Origin: Duncaniella dubosii
GTDB taxonomy: Bacteria > Bacteroidota > Bacteroidia > Bacteroidales > Muribaculaceae
Length of the DNA stretch: 64,000 nt
Assembly: GCF_004803915.1 (NCBI RefSeq)
Contig: NZ_CP039396.1
Location: forward strand, 124,001 to 188,000
Direction: 5' to 3'
Shown: positions 20,848 to 30,608 of the stretch, piece by piece
How the letters are laid out: each line of letters starts with the position of its first letter
Numbering within the stretch: the first letter of the stretch is position 1
Position numbers and translations under genes: made by a program
Notes under the pieces: generated by a model
Seen by the model: only the letters and a program-made list of their open reading frames with translations
Databases searched by the model: none
What the model was told of the DNA's origin: nothing

Positions 20848-22668
20848 ATGAAAATCATCAGCCCACGTTTACTTTCGCAAGTGACACTTATGCTCCTGCT
20901 CTTCATGTCGCTCTCTACAACAGCCTCAGCACAGACACAGGATATAGAAGAGCGTATAGAATACATTAATTCCTATGTCAACACCAATCCCGACAGCGCA
21001 CTGATACTCTGCGAAAAAGCCCTTGCCGGAAAACTCGGCAAATACAACGAGGCTCGTACAGCACTCCTCACCATAAGCGGCAACGCATATTTCACCCTCG
21101 GCGACAATGCTAACGCCATCCGTTATTTCAAGCGGGCTGTCGATACGGCCATAGGTGGAAACGATACGATCGGCTGTGTCAACGCACTTTCGGATCTTGG
21201 TGTGGCCTATCGGGTCAACCAGCAACCTGATTCAGCACTCATCTGCTACAACCGCGCACTCTCTCTGCTCGCAAACAGCGACGACCCTTTTCTCGAATCA
21301 AACATTCTGATATCCATTTCAATCCTCTTCGGCAACCAGCGCCGTTATGGCGAAGCAATCTCGTTTGCTGAAAAAGGCGTGGCCAAAGCCATGATGACCG
21401 ACGATATCGAAACCCAGATATATGCCGTCTCTACTCTGGGGACAGTACTGTTTCTCGACGGGCAGAAAAACCGCGGGCTCGCCGAACAGCGCAAAATCAT
21501 ACAGGTTGCCGAGCGCAAAGGAGTCCCGCGCTACATACTCAAGACATATGCGTCAATCATATCCATGCACCACAGGCTCGGCAACCAAGATTCGGTCAGA
21601 TATTATATCAGACGCGGCGAGGCGCTGATGCCTAAAGTCCCGGCGGCCTCGGTCGAATCAATCGGATTCATGGAACAGAGTTTCATGCTCCTGACATCTA
21701 TGGGAAGATACAAGGAGAGCCTTGACATACAGAAAAAGATTCTTGAGATGAACGATTCGAGGCCGTTCCTTCCGCTAAACCGCCTATGGCAACGCATAGC
21801 GCTCAACTACAAGGGACTCGGCGACATCGAAAACACGGCCGATGCCTATGAACGATCCATAGCCTTTACCGACAGCATCTACGACACACGTCTCGACGAG
21901 CAGATGGCAGAATTCAATGTCAAATATCAGACGGCCGAGAAAGAAATTCAGATTTCGCGTCTGGAAACAGCAAAAGCACGTCGCGACACCATTCTCACAA
22001 TCATAGCCGCGATCCTGACGATAGGCGCAATCGCGTTCTACGTATGGTCGCGCAACCGCCGTCGCAAAATCGAACTCCAGACTGTCCGCGCACAGCTCGA
22101 CGGCATCGAGCAGGAACGCGCACGGCTTGCCCACGAGCTGCACGACGGTGTATGCAACGACCTTCTCGGCCTTGAGCTGATGACAGCCGCAAAGAACTAT
22201 GACCATGACGAGTTCACATCTATGCTCAAAGCTGTGCGCAAGGAAGTAAGATCGATTTCCCACGAACTGCTCCCGCCGCGCTTCAACGGACTGTCACTCT
22301 CACAGTTGCTCTATGCCTACGTCCGGCAGAGCGACGGGCTGATGACATTGGAGACATCAGCCGGAGACACCGAACTGTCACCGCTTCAGTCTGTCAATCT
22401 CTACCGTATCGTACAGGAATGGACAGGCAATCTACGGACACACAACAATCCGACATCCATCGAAATCAAACTCTACAGCGACCAAAACCTGACCACACTT
22501 GAAATCACCGACAATGGAACACCGTTTGACCCGGATTGCAGCCAAAGCAGAGGACTCGGAATTGAAAACATCAAACACCGAATAAAAGCACTGAACGGCA
22601 TCTGGACAGTCCGACATGAGGGTTCAACCAATGTAATGACCGTAAAAATATCGACAAATCAAAGCTAA
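20848..22668 (+). CDS. TPR-containing sensor histidine kinase (HisKA_3 / NarX-DesK type)
   Basis: The 606-aa product has a signal peptide (cut near ASAQ) and a periplasmic region of tetratricopeptide-like helical repeats (about 30-350, e.g. ALSDLGVAYRVNQQPDSAL). One membrane helix follows (about 376-396, TILTIIAAILTIGAIAFYVW). The cytoplasmic kinase core has the H-box ERARLAHELHDGVCND and the ATPase boxes VQEWTGNLRTH, DNGTPFD and GLGIENI. TPR-fused kinases of this type are common in Bacteroidales. The usual N-box EALxN is altered to EWTGN, but the asparagine is kept. Its partner is the response regulator that follows. Confidence 0.9.
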   Translation: MKIISPRLLSQVTLMLLLFMSLSTTASAQTQDIEERIEYINSYVNTNPDSALILCEKALAGKLGKYNEARTALLTISGNAYFTLGDNANAIRYFKRAVDTAIGGNDTIGCVNALSDLGVAYRVNQQPDSALICYNRALSLLANSDDPFLESNILISISILFGNQRRYGEAISFAEKGVAKAMMTDDIETQIYAVSTLGTVLFLDGQKNRGLAEQRKIIQVAERKGVPRYILKTYASIISMHHRLGNQDSVRYYIRRGEALMPKVPAASVESIGFMEQSFMLLTSMGRYKESLDIQKKILEMNDSRPFLPLNRLWQRIALNYKGLGDIENTADAYERSIAFTDSIYDTRLDEQMAEFNVKYQTAEKEIQISRLETAKARRDTILTIIAAILTIGAIAFYVWSRNRRRKIELQTVRAQLDGIEQERARLAHELHDGVCNDLLGLELMTAAKNYDHDEFTSMLKAVRKEVRSISHELLPPRFNGLSLSQLLYAYVRQSDGLMTLETSAGDTELSPLQSVNLYRIVQEWTGNLRTHNNPTSIEIKLYSDQNLTTLEITDNGTPFDPDCSQSRGLGIENIKHRIKALNGIWTVRHEGSTNVMTVKISTNQS

Positions 22669-22680
22669 AAACACACCGCA

Positions 22681-22726
22681 TCACGGAAATCCGTGATTTA
22701 TATCTCATCATCATTGCCTAATTTTG
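22681..22726 (+). promoter_or_regulatory. Small hairpin and -7 box ahead of the response regulator
   Basis: A perfect 7-bp inverted repeat (22681-22687 with 22690-22696, TCACGGA-AA-TCCGTGA) sits 12 bp past the kinase stop codon, and TAATTTTG (TAnnTTTG type) lies at 22719-22726. The palindrome could be an operator or a weak attenuator; the -7 box suggests the regulator also has its own promoter. Confidence 0.45.
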
Positions 22727-22753
22727 TGGTGTGAATCCTCATTCCCCCGACCA

Positions 22754-23392
22754 ATGGCTAAATCTGATTTAAAAATCCTCCTTGTCGATGACCACGAAAT
22801 AGTGCTTCGAGGCATGCGCCACCTCATTGAGGACATTCTGGATTCAGAATGCCGGGTCGATTGTGCGAAGACCGCGGCCGAAGCGCTGTCGGCCACCTCA
22901 GCGCAACACTATGATCTCTGCCTGCTCGACATCGAGCTTCCTGACTCGCCGGGCATAGAACTGCTGCATAAAATCAGGGAAAAATCACCCGGCATCAAGG
23001 TTATAGTCAACACAATCCATGAAGAATTGTGGGTTATGAAGGATTATTTTGATGCCAACGTCGAAGGCATACTATTCAAAGATGTCCTTTCATCTGAAAT
23101 CGCACAGGCAATCCACGTCGTCACCGACGGTGGAACCTATTTCTGCAACCGTGCCAACCGTCTCAAGCTTTCTCTCGACAGGAGCGATTTACCCACTCCA
23201 AAGGAGCTTGAGGTACTCCACATGCTCGCCAACGGCAAAAAGACCGACGATATCGCTGCCGAAATGCACCTTAGCACCAATACTATCGAAACACACCGTC
23301 GCCACCTCCTAAGCAAGCTAAATGCAAGGAATTCAGCCGAACTGGTGCTGAAAGCAGTGAAACAGGGACTGATACAAACTACACGAAAATAA
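22754..23392 (+). CDS. LuxR/NarL-family response regulator
   Basis: The 212-aa product starts MAKSDLKILLVDDHE. The receiver domain has acidic residues D12/D13 and the likely phospho-acceptor D59 (LCLLDIELP). The C-terminal LuxR helix-turn-helix covers about 145-205 (PTPKELEVLHMLANGKKTDDIA ... STNTIETHRRHLLSKL). It is the cognate partner of the upstream TPR kinase. A longer TTG-initiated form from 22724 is possible, but the ATG at 22754 fits the receiver fold better. Confidence 0.92.
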   Translation: MAKSDLKILLVDDHEIVLRGMRHLIEDILDSECRVDCAKTAAEALSATSAQHYDLCLLDIELPDSPGIELLHKIREKSPGIKVIVNTIHEELWVMKDYFDANVEGILFKDVLSSEIAQAIHVVTDGGTYFCNRANRLKLSLDRSDLPTPKELEVLHMLANGKKTDDIAAEMHLSTNTIETHRRHLLSKLNARNSAELVLKAVKQGLIQTTRK

Positions 23393-23614
23393 AAAATAGC
23401 ACACCGGCTTGGGAATAAACGACTGTGCAACAAACCATTTATATATATTTACAACCATTATAACACAGCAGGAATCTTTGAAAACGGATTTCTTTTCACA
23501 CCCGGAGGACAGCTCTTTACCGACGATGACTCCGAGTGGGGCATCTGACAACCTCTTTCAGGCATCATCACTACCGGTGTCTGAAACATTCACCTCATCC
23601 ATTTCCTAACTTTT

Positions 23615-23654
23615 AGAGGGTCGTACATTTGTACGGATAAACATACGACCCTCT
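23615..23654 (+). terminator. Terminator hairpin 1
   Basis: An 11-bp perfect stem, 23615-23625 with 23644-23654 (AGAGGGTCGTA / TACGACCCTCT), is followed by a short T-rich stretch. Confidence 0.65.
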
Positions 23655-23671
23655 TTGTTGCTTTTTCCGTG

Positions 23672-23711
23672 ATTCTTCCATGCCGGCTTAGAGGCATGGA
23701 AGAATTTTTTT
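23672..23711 (+). terminator. Terminator hairpin 2 with T tract
   Basis: A 13-bp perfect stem, 23672-23684 with 23693-23705, an 8-nt loop and a run of T (23705-23711). This is a classic intrinsic terminator. Confidence 0.85.
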
Positions 23712-23807
23712 ATGCAAACACCGATCCGTCAAACCAATAGGTCTAAAGGGGTGTTGTGATTTATAGATACGTGTTACGATTATATCACAGAGCTTCTGAT
23801 TTTTTCT

Positions 23808-23815
23808 TATTTTTG
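23808..23815 (+). promoter_or_regulatory. -7 box upstream of trkA
   Basis: TATTTTTG matches TAnnTTTG and ends 24 bp before the trkA ATG at 23840. It also shows that the frame's upstream extension to 23756 is not translated. Confidence 0.5.
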
Positions 23816-23839
23816 CAGCGTAGAAACGAAAATGTCATA

Positions 23840-25174
23840 ATGAAAATCATAATTGCAGGCGATGGAGAGACAGGCACACACCTTGCCAATACCCTCTCGG
23901 TCGAAAATCAGGATATCGTATTGATGGGCACTGACAGAGAGCATCTTTCAGAGCTTGATGCAGTGAGTAACTTCATCACGTTCGAAGGCAGCCCGATGTC
24001 AGTAACAAATCTCATGCAATGCGGTGTTGACAACGCCGACCTGTTTGTGGCTGTCACACCCGATGAGACGGTCAACCTTATATCCTGCGAACTGGCAAAA
24101 GATTGTGGAGCACGGAAGTGCGCCGCGCGAGTCGACAATCCCGAATTCGACTCCGATAAAGTCAAAAGGATGTTCCGCGACAGAGGCATCGACATGACTA
24201 TTTTCCCGGAGAAACTCGCAGCAGCCGAGATAGCGGGCTTTATCGACCATAACTGGGTGAGCGAATGGTCAAAGTTCAACAAGGGTGAGTTATTTGTGGT
24301 CGGTGTGCGCATGGAATCCGGCGGAGAGCTCTGCGGAAAATACCTGAGCGAGGTGCCAAACACACCTCGAATGTTTCACGTATCCGCAATCAAACGAGGC
24401 AATGAAATCATAATCCCGCGAGGAAGCGACAGACTCCTCGAAGGTGATACGATCTACTTTTCAGTACTGCCACAGAATCTCGACCTGCTCCCTGCGCTTT
24501 GCGGCAAAAAGGTCACGCATGTGAAGCGTATCATGATTTCAGGAGCCGGCCGAGTGACCGAACATCTTCTCGAACTCATCGAGTCGAAGTATGACATCAC
24601 TGTGATTGACCCCGACAAGGAAAGATGCCGGATCATAGCTTCACGCTTCCCGAAGACAGTGGTGATAAACGCCACTGCCAACGATGTCGTCACGCTTAAG
24701 GAAGAAGGCATAGACGGCTGCAATATGTTTCTTGCACTTACAGGCAGTTCCGAGAAGAATATCGTTTCGTGTATGGTCGCACGCGAACACAAGGTAGCCA
24801 AGACCCTTGCAAGAATCGAAGAACTACAGTATGTCCCTGAAGCCAAAAGTCTTTCAATCGACAAGATAATCAACAAGAAACTCCTTAACGCCGGCAGGAT
24901 TCTCAGTCTGCTCCTTGATGCCAATGCCAACACGACTCAAAGCTTTGCGTTTGACAATGCAGAGATCGCCTGCATGACAGCACCGGCGGGTTCTAAAATA
25001 GTATCACGCCCCATCTATCAGCTCTCACTCCCACGGGAACTTACCATAGGCGGAGTCATACGCAACGGAGAGGGGATGCTCGTCGAGGGGCGCACTCAAA
25101 TTCTTCCGGGCGACAACGTGGTGGTGTTTTTCGTTACTGGTGCACTCGGCAAAGTGGAACGTCTGTTCAGATAA
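23840..25174 (+). CDS. trkA: Trk system potassium-uptake regulatory subunit TrkA
   Basis: The 444-aa cytoplasmic protein has two tandem RCK modules. The first begins MKIIIAGDGETGTHLANTL, the second at about 232 (IMISGAGRVTEHLLELI). Each has a Rossmann dinucleotide-binding loop followed by a TrkA-C ligand domain. It gates the TrkH channel in response to nucleotides. trkH starts 13 bp downstream, so the two are an operon. The ATG at 23840 was chosen because it begins the Rossmann strand and lies just after a promoter box. Confidence 0.93.
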   Translation: MKIIIAGDGETGTHLANTLSVENQDIVLMGTDREHLSELDAVSNFITFEGSPMSVTNLMQCGVDNADLFVAVTPDETVNLISCELAKDCGARKCAARVDNPEFDSDKVKRMFRDRGIDMTIFPEKLAAAEIAGFIDHNWVSEWSKFNKGELFVVGVRMESGGELCGKYLSEVPNTPRMFHVSAIKRGNEIIIPRGSDRLLEGDTIYFSVLPQNLDLLPALCGKKVTHVKRIMISGAGRVTEHLLELIESKYDITVIDPDKERCRIIASRFPKTVVINATANDVVTLKEEGIDGCNMFLALTGSSEKNIVSCMVAREHKVAKTLARIEELQYVPEAKSLSIDKIINKKLLNAGRILSLLLDANANTTQSFAFDNAEIACMTAPAGSKIVSRPIYQLSLPRELTIGGVIRNGEGMLVEGRTQILPGDNVVVFFVTGALGKVERLFR

Positions 25175-25186
25175 AACGGCACACTC

Positions 25187-26650
25187 ATGAAAAATACGTT
25201 AAAAATCAAGCCTATCATCCGAATCATGGGCCGTCTGGTGCTGATTGAATCGCTCATGCTCCTTATTCCGCTGGCAGTCTGTCTGTGCTATGGAGAGAGC
25301 GAGTGGAGAGGCTTTGCAATCGCGGCTGCAGCCGCAGCCGCTGCAGGAGGAATTGCTGAACTTGCCACACGCCACGTGTCGACAGCCATCCATGCACGCG
25401 AAGGCTTCATCATCACCGCGCTAATCTGGATTGTGTTCGGTCTGTTCGGCCTTATTCCGTTCATGACCGGCTCACATCCGATTGGATTCACCGACGCGAT
25501 GTTCGAGACTATTTCCGGCTTCACAACCACAGGTGCAAGCATGATCACTGATGTCGAACAACAGTCACACGGCATACTTTTCTGGCGTGCATTCACACAA
25601 TGGATAGGCGGCCTCGGTATCATATTGTTCATGCTCGCGGTGCTGCCTGAGCTCAACAAGGCTGTAGGCATCTCGATGTTCAACGCAGAAGCCACCGGCA
25701 TCACACACAGCAAACTCCATCCACGCATCCGCCAGACAGCGTTGTCGCTATGGGGCATCTACGTGATACTCACCGTAGTCTCCATACTCCTGCTGTGGTG
25801 CGGACCGATGAACTTCTTCGACAGCGTATGCCAGACATTCGCGGCCGTTGCAACAGGCGGCTTCACCACACGAAACGCCGGGCTGGCCTACTGGGACTCC
25901 GACTATGTGCTTGTGGTGCTTACCGTAGTGATGTTCATCGCAGGAATAAATTTCATGCTGCTATATACCACATGGAAGAACGGCATCCGTGAACTCCTCT
26001 CAAACGATGTTCTGAAAGCATTCGTCGCAATAGTGTTTATCTCCTATCTGCTACTCCTGCTTTCATCACTACTGCAAGGCGGTAACACCGGCATCGACCG
26101 GCTGCTTGTCTATCCGCTTTTCCACATAATGTCGGCCATCACTTCGACAGGCTTTTCAATCACCGGCGCAGAGGACTGGGGTTCATTTTCGCTGTTCCTG
26201 ACAATCATGCTCATGCTGTGTGGTGCTTGCACAGGCTCTACGTCAGGCGGAATAAAAATCGACAGACTCATCGTGTTGCACCGTAACTTCCGCAATGAAA
26301 TCAACAAAACAGTATTCCCGAAACGCACCTATGTTGTAAACCTCAACGGCAGCTCGCTTCAAAGCAGCCTTGTTTCCCGCATATCTGCCTTCGTGACCCT
26401 ATACATACTTACGGTCGTGATTTCGACAGCCGTCATAACGCTTTTCGGCTACACATTCACCGATTCCCTTTTCATGACATGTTCCTGCATCGGATGCAAC
26501 GGTCTGGGCTACGGAGCGACAGGAGCCGAGGGTTCGTTCACAATGCTCCCCGAAGCCGTCAAATGGCTGCTGATTCTCAATATGCTCGTCGGACGACTCG
26601 AACTTTTCACCTTCCTCGTCTTCCTTCTGCCGTCATTCTGGAAACGCTGA
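25187..26650 (+). CDS. trkH: Potassium uptake protein TrkH
   Basis: The 487-aa polytopic membrane protein carries the repeated M1-P-M2 modules of the TrkH/KtrB superfamily. Filter-like segments include SGFTTTGAS (about 105-113), TGGFTTRNAG and TSTGFSITGA. It forms the K+-conducting pore that TrkA regulates. Length and start are normal for the family. Confidence 0.93.
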   Translation: MKNTLKIKPIIRIMGRLVLIESLMLLIPLAVCLCYGESEWRGFAIAAAAAAAAGGIAELATRHVSTAIHAREGFIITALIWIVFGLFGLIPFMTGSHPIGFTDAMFETISGFTTTGASMITDVEQQSHGILFWRAFTQWIGGLGIILFMLAVLPELNKAVGISMFNAEATGITHSKLHPRIRQTALSLWGIYVILTVVSILLLWCGPMNFFDSVCQTFAAVATGGFTTRNAGLAYWDSDYVLVVLTVVMFIAGINFMLLYTTWKNGIRELLSNDVLKAFVAIVFISYLLLLLSSLLQGGNTGIDRLLVYPLFHIMSAITSTGFSITGAEDWGSFSLFLTIMLMLCGACTGSTSGGIKIDRLIVLHRNFRNEINKTVFPKRTYVVNLNGSSLQSSLVSRISAFVTLYILTVVISTAVITLFGYTFTDSLFMTCSCIGCNGLGYGATGAEGSFTMLPEAVKWLLILNMLVGRLELFTFLVFLLPSFWKR

Positions 26651-26821
26651 TCCAACGATTCGCCAACGCCCTCTGAATTATTGTTAAATATGCCGTTTGA
26701 CCTTGTGTCTACCCATAGCAAAATGAAAGCATTTTAGAGTCGCCAACGGAATATTGCCATTAAAATTCAGCGGTTTAAGTTTTTTTAACCCATGATTGAT
26801 TTTCTTGTCAATTTTAGTTGG

Positions 26822-26829
26822 TAAATTTG
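26822..26829 (+). promoter_or_regulatory. -7 box upstream of the Crp-family gene
   Basis: TAAATTTG fits TAnnTTTG and lies 33 bp before the start codon at 26863. Confidence 0.5.
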
Positions 26830-26862
26830 CATGCTATATAACATAGTTGCACGGCACAGGTC

Positions 26863-27564
26863 ATGATTAAAAGTACAATTGACAAAATCCTTACCGAAGA
26901 ACTCACGGAAATCTGGGCGCTCCTCTCCAACGAGGAAAAGCGCCAGATTATTGATAATTTCACAATCCATAAATACAAGAAAAACAAGATTGTCTATGCC
27001 GAAGGCGACGAGCCTGAATTCCTATGGGCTCTGATTGAAGGCAAGGTAAAGAAATTCAAAGACGGAGTCGGTGGCCGTGTGCAGATTCTCCGCCTTATCA
27101 ATCCGGGACAATATTTCGGTTACCGCGCACATTTTGCAGGCGAACGCTACGTGTCGAGTGCCGCGACTCTTGAAGAATCCGTACTCGGAACCATACCGAT
27201 GACTCTGGTCGACGAGATGATTACAAAAAATAACCGTCTCGCCATGTTCTTCATCCATGAGCTTTCTCACAACCTCGGAAATTCCGATACAAAAATCGTC
27301 AATCTTACCCAGAAACATATCCGTGCCCGTCTCGCAGAGGCTCTGCTCGTACTTCGCGACAACTATGGTTATGAGGAAGACGACAACATGACGCTCAAAA
27401 TCTACATGGCACGCGAAGACCTCGCAAATCTCTCCAACATGACCACTTCAAACGCCATACGCACACTATCAAACTTCGGCAGTGAAAAAATCATCGTCGT
27501 CGACGGACGAAAAATAAAAATCCTCAACGAACCGCTGCTGCGCAAAATTTCAAAATTCGGATAA
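26863..27564 (+). CDS. Crp/Fnr-family transcriptional regulator
   Basis: The 233-aa product has an N-terminal cyclic-nucleotide-binding-like beta-roll (about 30-140, YAEGDEPEFLWALIEGKVKKF ... GQYFGYRAHFAGERY) and a C-terminal winged helix (about 165-230, YMAREDLANLSNMTTSNAIRTL). There are no FNR-type cysteines for an Fe-S cluster at the N-terminus, so oxygen sensing of that kind is unlikely. The effector is unknown. It stands alone between trkH and an NSS transporter. Confidence 0.88.
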   Translation: MIKSTIDKILTEELTEIWALLSNEEKRQIIDNFTIHKYKKNKIVYAEGDEPEFLWALIEGKVKKFKDGVGGRVQILRLINPGQYFGYRAHFAGERYVSSAATLEESVLGTIPMTLVDEMITKNNRLAMFFIHELSHNLGNSDTKIVNLTQKHIRARLAEALLVLRDNYGYEEDDNMTLKIYMAREDLANLSNMTTSNAIRTLSNFGSEKIIVVDGRKIKILNEPLLRKISKFG

Positions 27565-27587
27565 ACATACAGACCTGCGACACTCAC

Positions 27588-27634
27588 ATTCGGTATAATT
27601 ATATCTTACACTATATAATCTGCCGAATTTTTTA
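27588..27634 (+). terminator. Terminator after the Crp-family gene
   Basis: An imperfect AT-rich stem capped by ATTCGG (27588-27593) and CCGAAT (27623-27628) is followed directly by a T run. Confidence 0.6.
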
Positions 27635-27750
27635 TTTATCATCAATTCTTGCATCACCCGAACAAACACTATTTCAAGTTTGTTCACATTTTGGCCTGAC
27701 AGTCGCATCTCTCTTTCAACTGACGTACATAATGTAATGGATTTTAATAC

Positions 27751-29130
27751 ATGTCACAAAAAGTAAAATTCGGATCCAAGATAGGATTGATTGCCGCGAC
27801 AGTCGGTTCGGCTGTCGGACTCGGCAACATATGGCGCTTCCCGGCTGAAACCCAAGCCAACGGAGGCGCGGTCTTTTTACTACTCTACATTGCCTGTGTA
27901 TTCATCCTCGGCATACCGGTGATGACAGCTGAATTTTCGCTCGGACGCGGAGGCAATTCCGATGCGACAGGGGCATTCCGCAATGTCACTCCTGACAAAA
28001 AAGGCTGGTGGCTTGTCGGAGCGCTCGCAATCCTCGCATCCTATCTCATACTTTCGTTCTACATGGTAGTCTCAGGATGGACGCTTGAATATATGATCCA
28101 GTCGCTCACAGGCAATCTCTACGCGCCGACACCTGAGGCCAGCATAGCGACTGTCGCCGGCGGGGAAGCTCTTTTCAGTCAGAAAATGGCATCGTATGTC
28201 ACCGGTACCTACCGACCGCTGGTGATGACATTCATAATGATTGCAGCCAACCTTGTCGTCCTGCTTAAAGGCGTACAGAAAGGGATTGAAAAAATGTCAA
28301 ACATAATGATGCCTCTGCTGTTCGTGCTCCTGCTCGTGTTCTGCATCGTATCTCTCACTCTACCTAAAGCAGCCGACGGGATAGCATTCTTCCTCAAGCC
28401 TGACTTTTCGGCTATGACACCGAAAACAGTTGTCAACGCACTCGGTCAGGCATTCTTCTCGCTCAGCCTCGCAATGGGCATTCTCGTCACATATTCAAGC
28501 TACTATCCGGCCGACACCAAACTGACCCGTACCGCCGTCACTGTCTCTCTTCTCGACTTAGGCACAGCCATCCTGATGGGACTCATAATCTTTCCTGCCG
28601 TGATGACATTCGGTCTCGCCGACCACAACCTTGCAGGGTCGGCGCTCGTCTTCATCACTCTTCCTGAAATTTTCGCACAGATGGGTGGCACGCTGTTCTG
28701 GTCGACTCTGTTCTTCCTGCTTCTTTCGGTGGCCGCTTTTACCTCTACAATCTCGCTTGCCGAAGTGTCTGTAGCATTCATGGAATGTCACTTCCGCATG
28801 TCGCGCAAGCGTGCGGTAGTTACCGTTGTGACACCTCTTTTCCTTCTAAGTTCAATCTGTTCGCTGTCAGTCGGTCCGTGGAGCGATTTCAAAATAATGG
28901 GCATGACAATCTTCGATTTTCTTGACACGATGGCCACAAATATCATGCTTCCAGTAGGCGGAATTCTGCTCTGCATCTACATGGGTTGGGTAGCGCCACG
29001 GTCGTTCTTCCGCAACGAGCTGACCAACAACGGCACATTGACCTCTCATGCGTTCTGGCTCATAGCCTTCATTGTAAAATGGGTCGCACCCGCACTAATC
29101 GCTCTGGTGCTTATCGGGCAGTTTATCTGA
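27751..29130 (+). CDS. Sodium-dependent transporter, NSS/SNF family
   Basis: The 459-aa protein has about 11 to 12 hydrophobic helices. The N-terminal signature GLIAATVGSAVGLGNIWRFP, followed by QANGGAVFLL, is diagnostic of neurotransmitter:sodium symporters. These use the Na+ gradient to import amino acids or related amines. The substrate cannot be assigned from the sequence. Confidence 0.92.
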   Translation: MSQKVKFGSKIGLIAATVGSAVGLGNIWRFPAETQANGGAVFLLLYIACVFILGIPVMTAEFSLGRGGNSDATGAFRNVTPDKKGWWLVGALAILASYLILSFYMVVSGWTLEYMIQSLTGNLYAPTPEASIATVAGGEALFSQKMASYVTGTYRPLVMTFIMIAANLVVLLKGVQKGIEKMSNIMMPLLFVLLLVFCIVSLTLPKAADGIAFFLKPDFSAMTPKTVVNALGQAFFSLSLAMGILVTYSSYYPADTKLTRTAVTVSLLDLGTAILMGLIIFPAVMTFGLADHNLAGSALVFITLPEIFAQMGGTLFWSTLFFLLLSVAAFTSTISLAEVSVAFMECHFRMSRKRAVVTVVTPLFLLSSICSLSVGPWSDFKIMGMTIFDFLDTMATNIMLPVGGILLCIYMGWVAPRSFFRNELTNNGTLTSHAFWLIAFIVKWVAPALIALVLIGQFI

Positions 29131-29188
29131 GCTAAAGCCGTTGGAAGCGAATACATGTCGCCATCAACATAGATAGCAACAACTAAGA

Positions 29189-29240
29189 ATATACAGCCAC
29201 GGCCTCATTCACTTGTCGGAATGAGGCCGTGGCTGTATAT
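29189..29240. terminator. Strong bidirectional terminator
   Basis: A perfect 21-bp stem (29189-29209 with 29220-29240) and a 10-nt loop lie between the convergent NSS transporter and serB genes. Confidence 0.9.
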
Positions 29241-29298
29241 TGCAGCATTCTGTCAACTACATCTATAATGATATACCGGTGGCGGCGAAGATGTCAGC

Positions 29299-30528
29299 CT
29301 ATTTCTCTGATATGAACGAGTCCTTGAATCCGAGAAAGTATAGCACTCCGTCAAGACCGATTGTCGAGATTGACTGCTCGGCAGTAGCCTTCACTTTAGG
29401 TTTGGCATGGAAAGCTATGCCAAGTCCGGCTGTAGAAAGCATCGGAAGGTCATTCGCACCGTCGCCCACTGCTATTGTCTGGGCGATATTGACATTTTCA
29501 ACCTGTGCGATAAGGCGCAGCAATTCCGCCTTGCGCCGTCCGTCGACAATCTCACCGAGATAGCGTCCTGTCAGTTTCCCGTCGACTATTTCAAGTTCAT
29601 TGGCATAAACGTAGTCAAAGCCGTATTTCTGTTTCAGGTAATTTCCGAAATAGGTGAATCCGCCCGAGAGAATCGCAGTCTTATAGCCTACACGTTTCAG
29701 CACCTGCATCATGCGGTCGAGACCTTCGGTTATTGGAAGACTTTCGGCAATCTCCTTCATCACACTCTCGTCAAGTCCTTTGAGAAGCGCCACACGCTCT
29801 TTGAAACTTTCGTTGAAATCAATCTCACCACGCATCGCACGTTCGGTGATAGCCTTTACCTCATCGCCGACTCCGGCCCTTACGGCAAGCTCGTCGATTA
29901 CCTCCGTTTCGATAAGCGTCGAATCCATATCGAAACAGATCAGACGGCGACAGCGGCGATAGAGAGTGTCCTCCTGCATGGAGATGTCGAAATCCTCCTC
30001 CTGCGAAAGCTGCATGAACCGTTCCTGCATGGCAGAAGCGTCGCGCGGCATGCCTCGCACCGAAAACTCCACACATGACTTTGACAGCGGCTGTTCCTCC
30101 ATGTCGAGAGGCATGCGGCCGGTCAATCGCTGGATCGAATCGATATTCATACCCTGCGAAGATATTTCAGCGGTCACGTGTGCTATCTGACGCGCGGTCA
30201 GACGACGGCCGAGAATCGTGATTATCCAGCGGTCTTTACCCTGCATCCCGACCCACTGCTCATATTCACCGATGCTGACAGGAGAAAAACGAATGGTCAC
30301 ATTAAGTTCCGTGGCCTTAAACAACAGCTCCTTCATTATATTACCCGACACTGACGAATCAGTGCGGATAAGTATTCCGAGCGATAGAGTGTGATGGATG
30401 TCGGCCTGACCGATGTCAAGTATTCCGGCATTGTATTTCGCAAGAATCTCAGACAAAGCAGAAGTGACACCGGGATGATCCTGACCGGATATATTGATCA
30501 GGATAAGTTCGAGCTGCGCTTTTTCCAT
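29299..30528 (-). CDS. serB: Phosphoserine phosphatase with N-terminal ACT domains
   Basis: The 409-aa protein has two ACT-like domains in the first about 170 residues (starting LELILINISGQDHPGVTSAL) and a HAD phosphatase core after that. Motif I is FDMDSTLIETEVIDELA, and motif IV is VGDGANDLPML near the end. It removes phosphate from phosphoserine in the last step of serine synthesis, and the ACT domains probably bind serine. It is transcribed alone. Confidence 0.93.
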   Translation of the reverse strand: MEKAQLELILINISGQDHPGVTSALSEILAKYNAGILDIGQADIHHTLSLGILIRTDSSVSGNIMKELLFKATELNVTIRFSPVSIGEYEQWVGMQGKDRWIITILGRRLTARQIAHVTAEISSQGMNIDSIQRLTGRMPLDMEEQPLSKSCVEFSVRGMPRDASAMQERFMQLSQEEDFDISMQEDTLYRRCRRLICFDMDSTLIETEVIDELAVRAGVGDEVKAITERAMRGEIDFNESFKERVALLKGLDESVMKEIAESLPITEGLDRMMQVLKRVGYKTAILSGGFTYFGNYLKQKYGFDYVYANELEIVDGKLTGRYLGEIVDGRRKAELLRLIAQVENVNIAQTIAVGDGANDLPMLSTAGLGIAFHAKPKVKATAEQSISTIGLDGVLYFLGFKDSFISEK

Positions 30529-30574
30529 GACAAAAAGAACTATTTATACTATTTTGATTTCTTATTTTCCAAGA

Positions 30575-30582
30575 CAAAGTTA
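30575..30582 (-). promoter_or_regulatory. -7 box upstream of serB
   Basis: TAACTTTG on the minus strand, 46 bp before the start codon, fits TAnnTTTG. Confidence 0.5.
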
Positions 30583-30608
30583 AAATATTTATCCGTAAAC
30601 CACAATAA

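Larger units (their letters stand above)
23393..23807. other. Gene-free stretch with two terminator hairpins
   Basis: I find no convincing gene between the response regulator and trkA. A short open frame at 23409-23609 has biased composition (S/T/F rich) and no family resemblance. The stretch holds two strong hairpins, listed separately. Confidence 0.6.

Noticed and set aside
22681..22696. A palindrome as an operator bound by the response regulator
   Set aside because: Only a single 7-bp inverted repeat is present; no repeat of it was seen upstream of the TonB receptor. Kept only as a minor regulatory note.
23409..23609. Small gene between the response regulator and trkA
   Set aside because: Biased composition, no start context, and followed by two terminators; probably non-coding.
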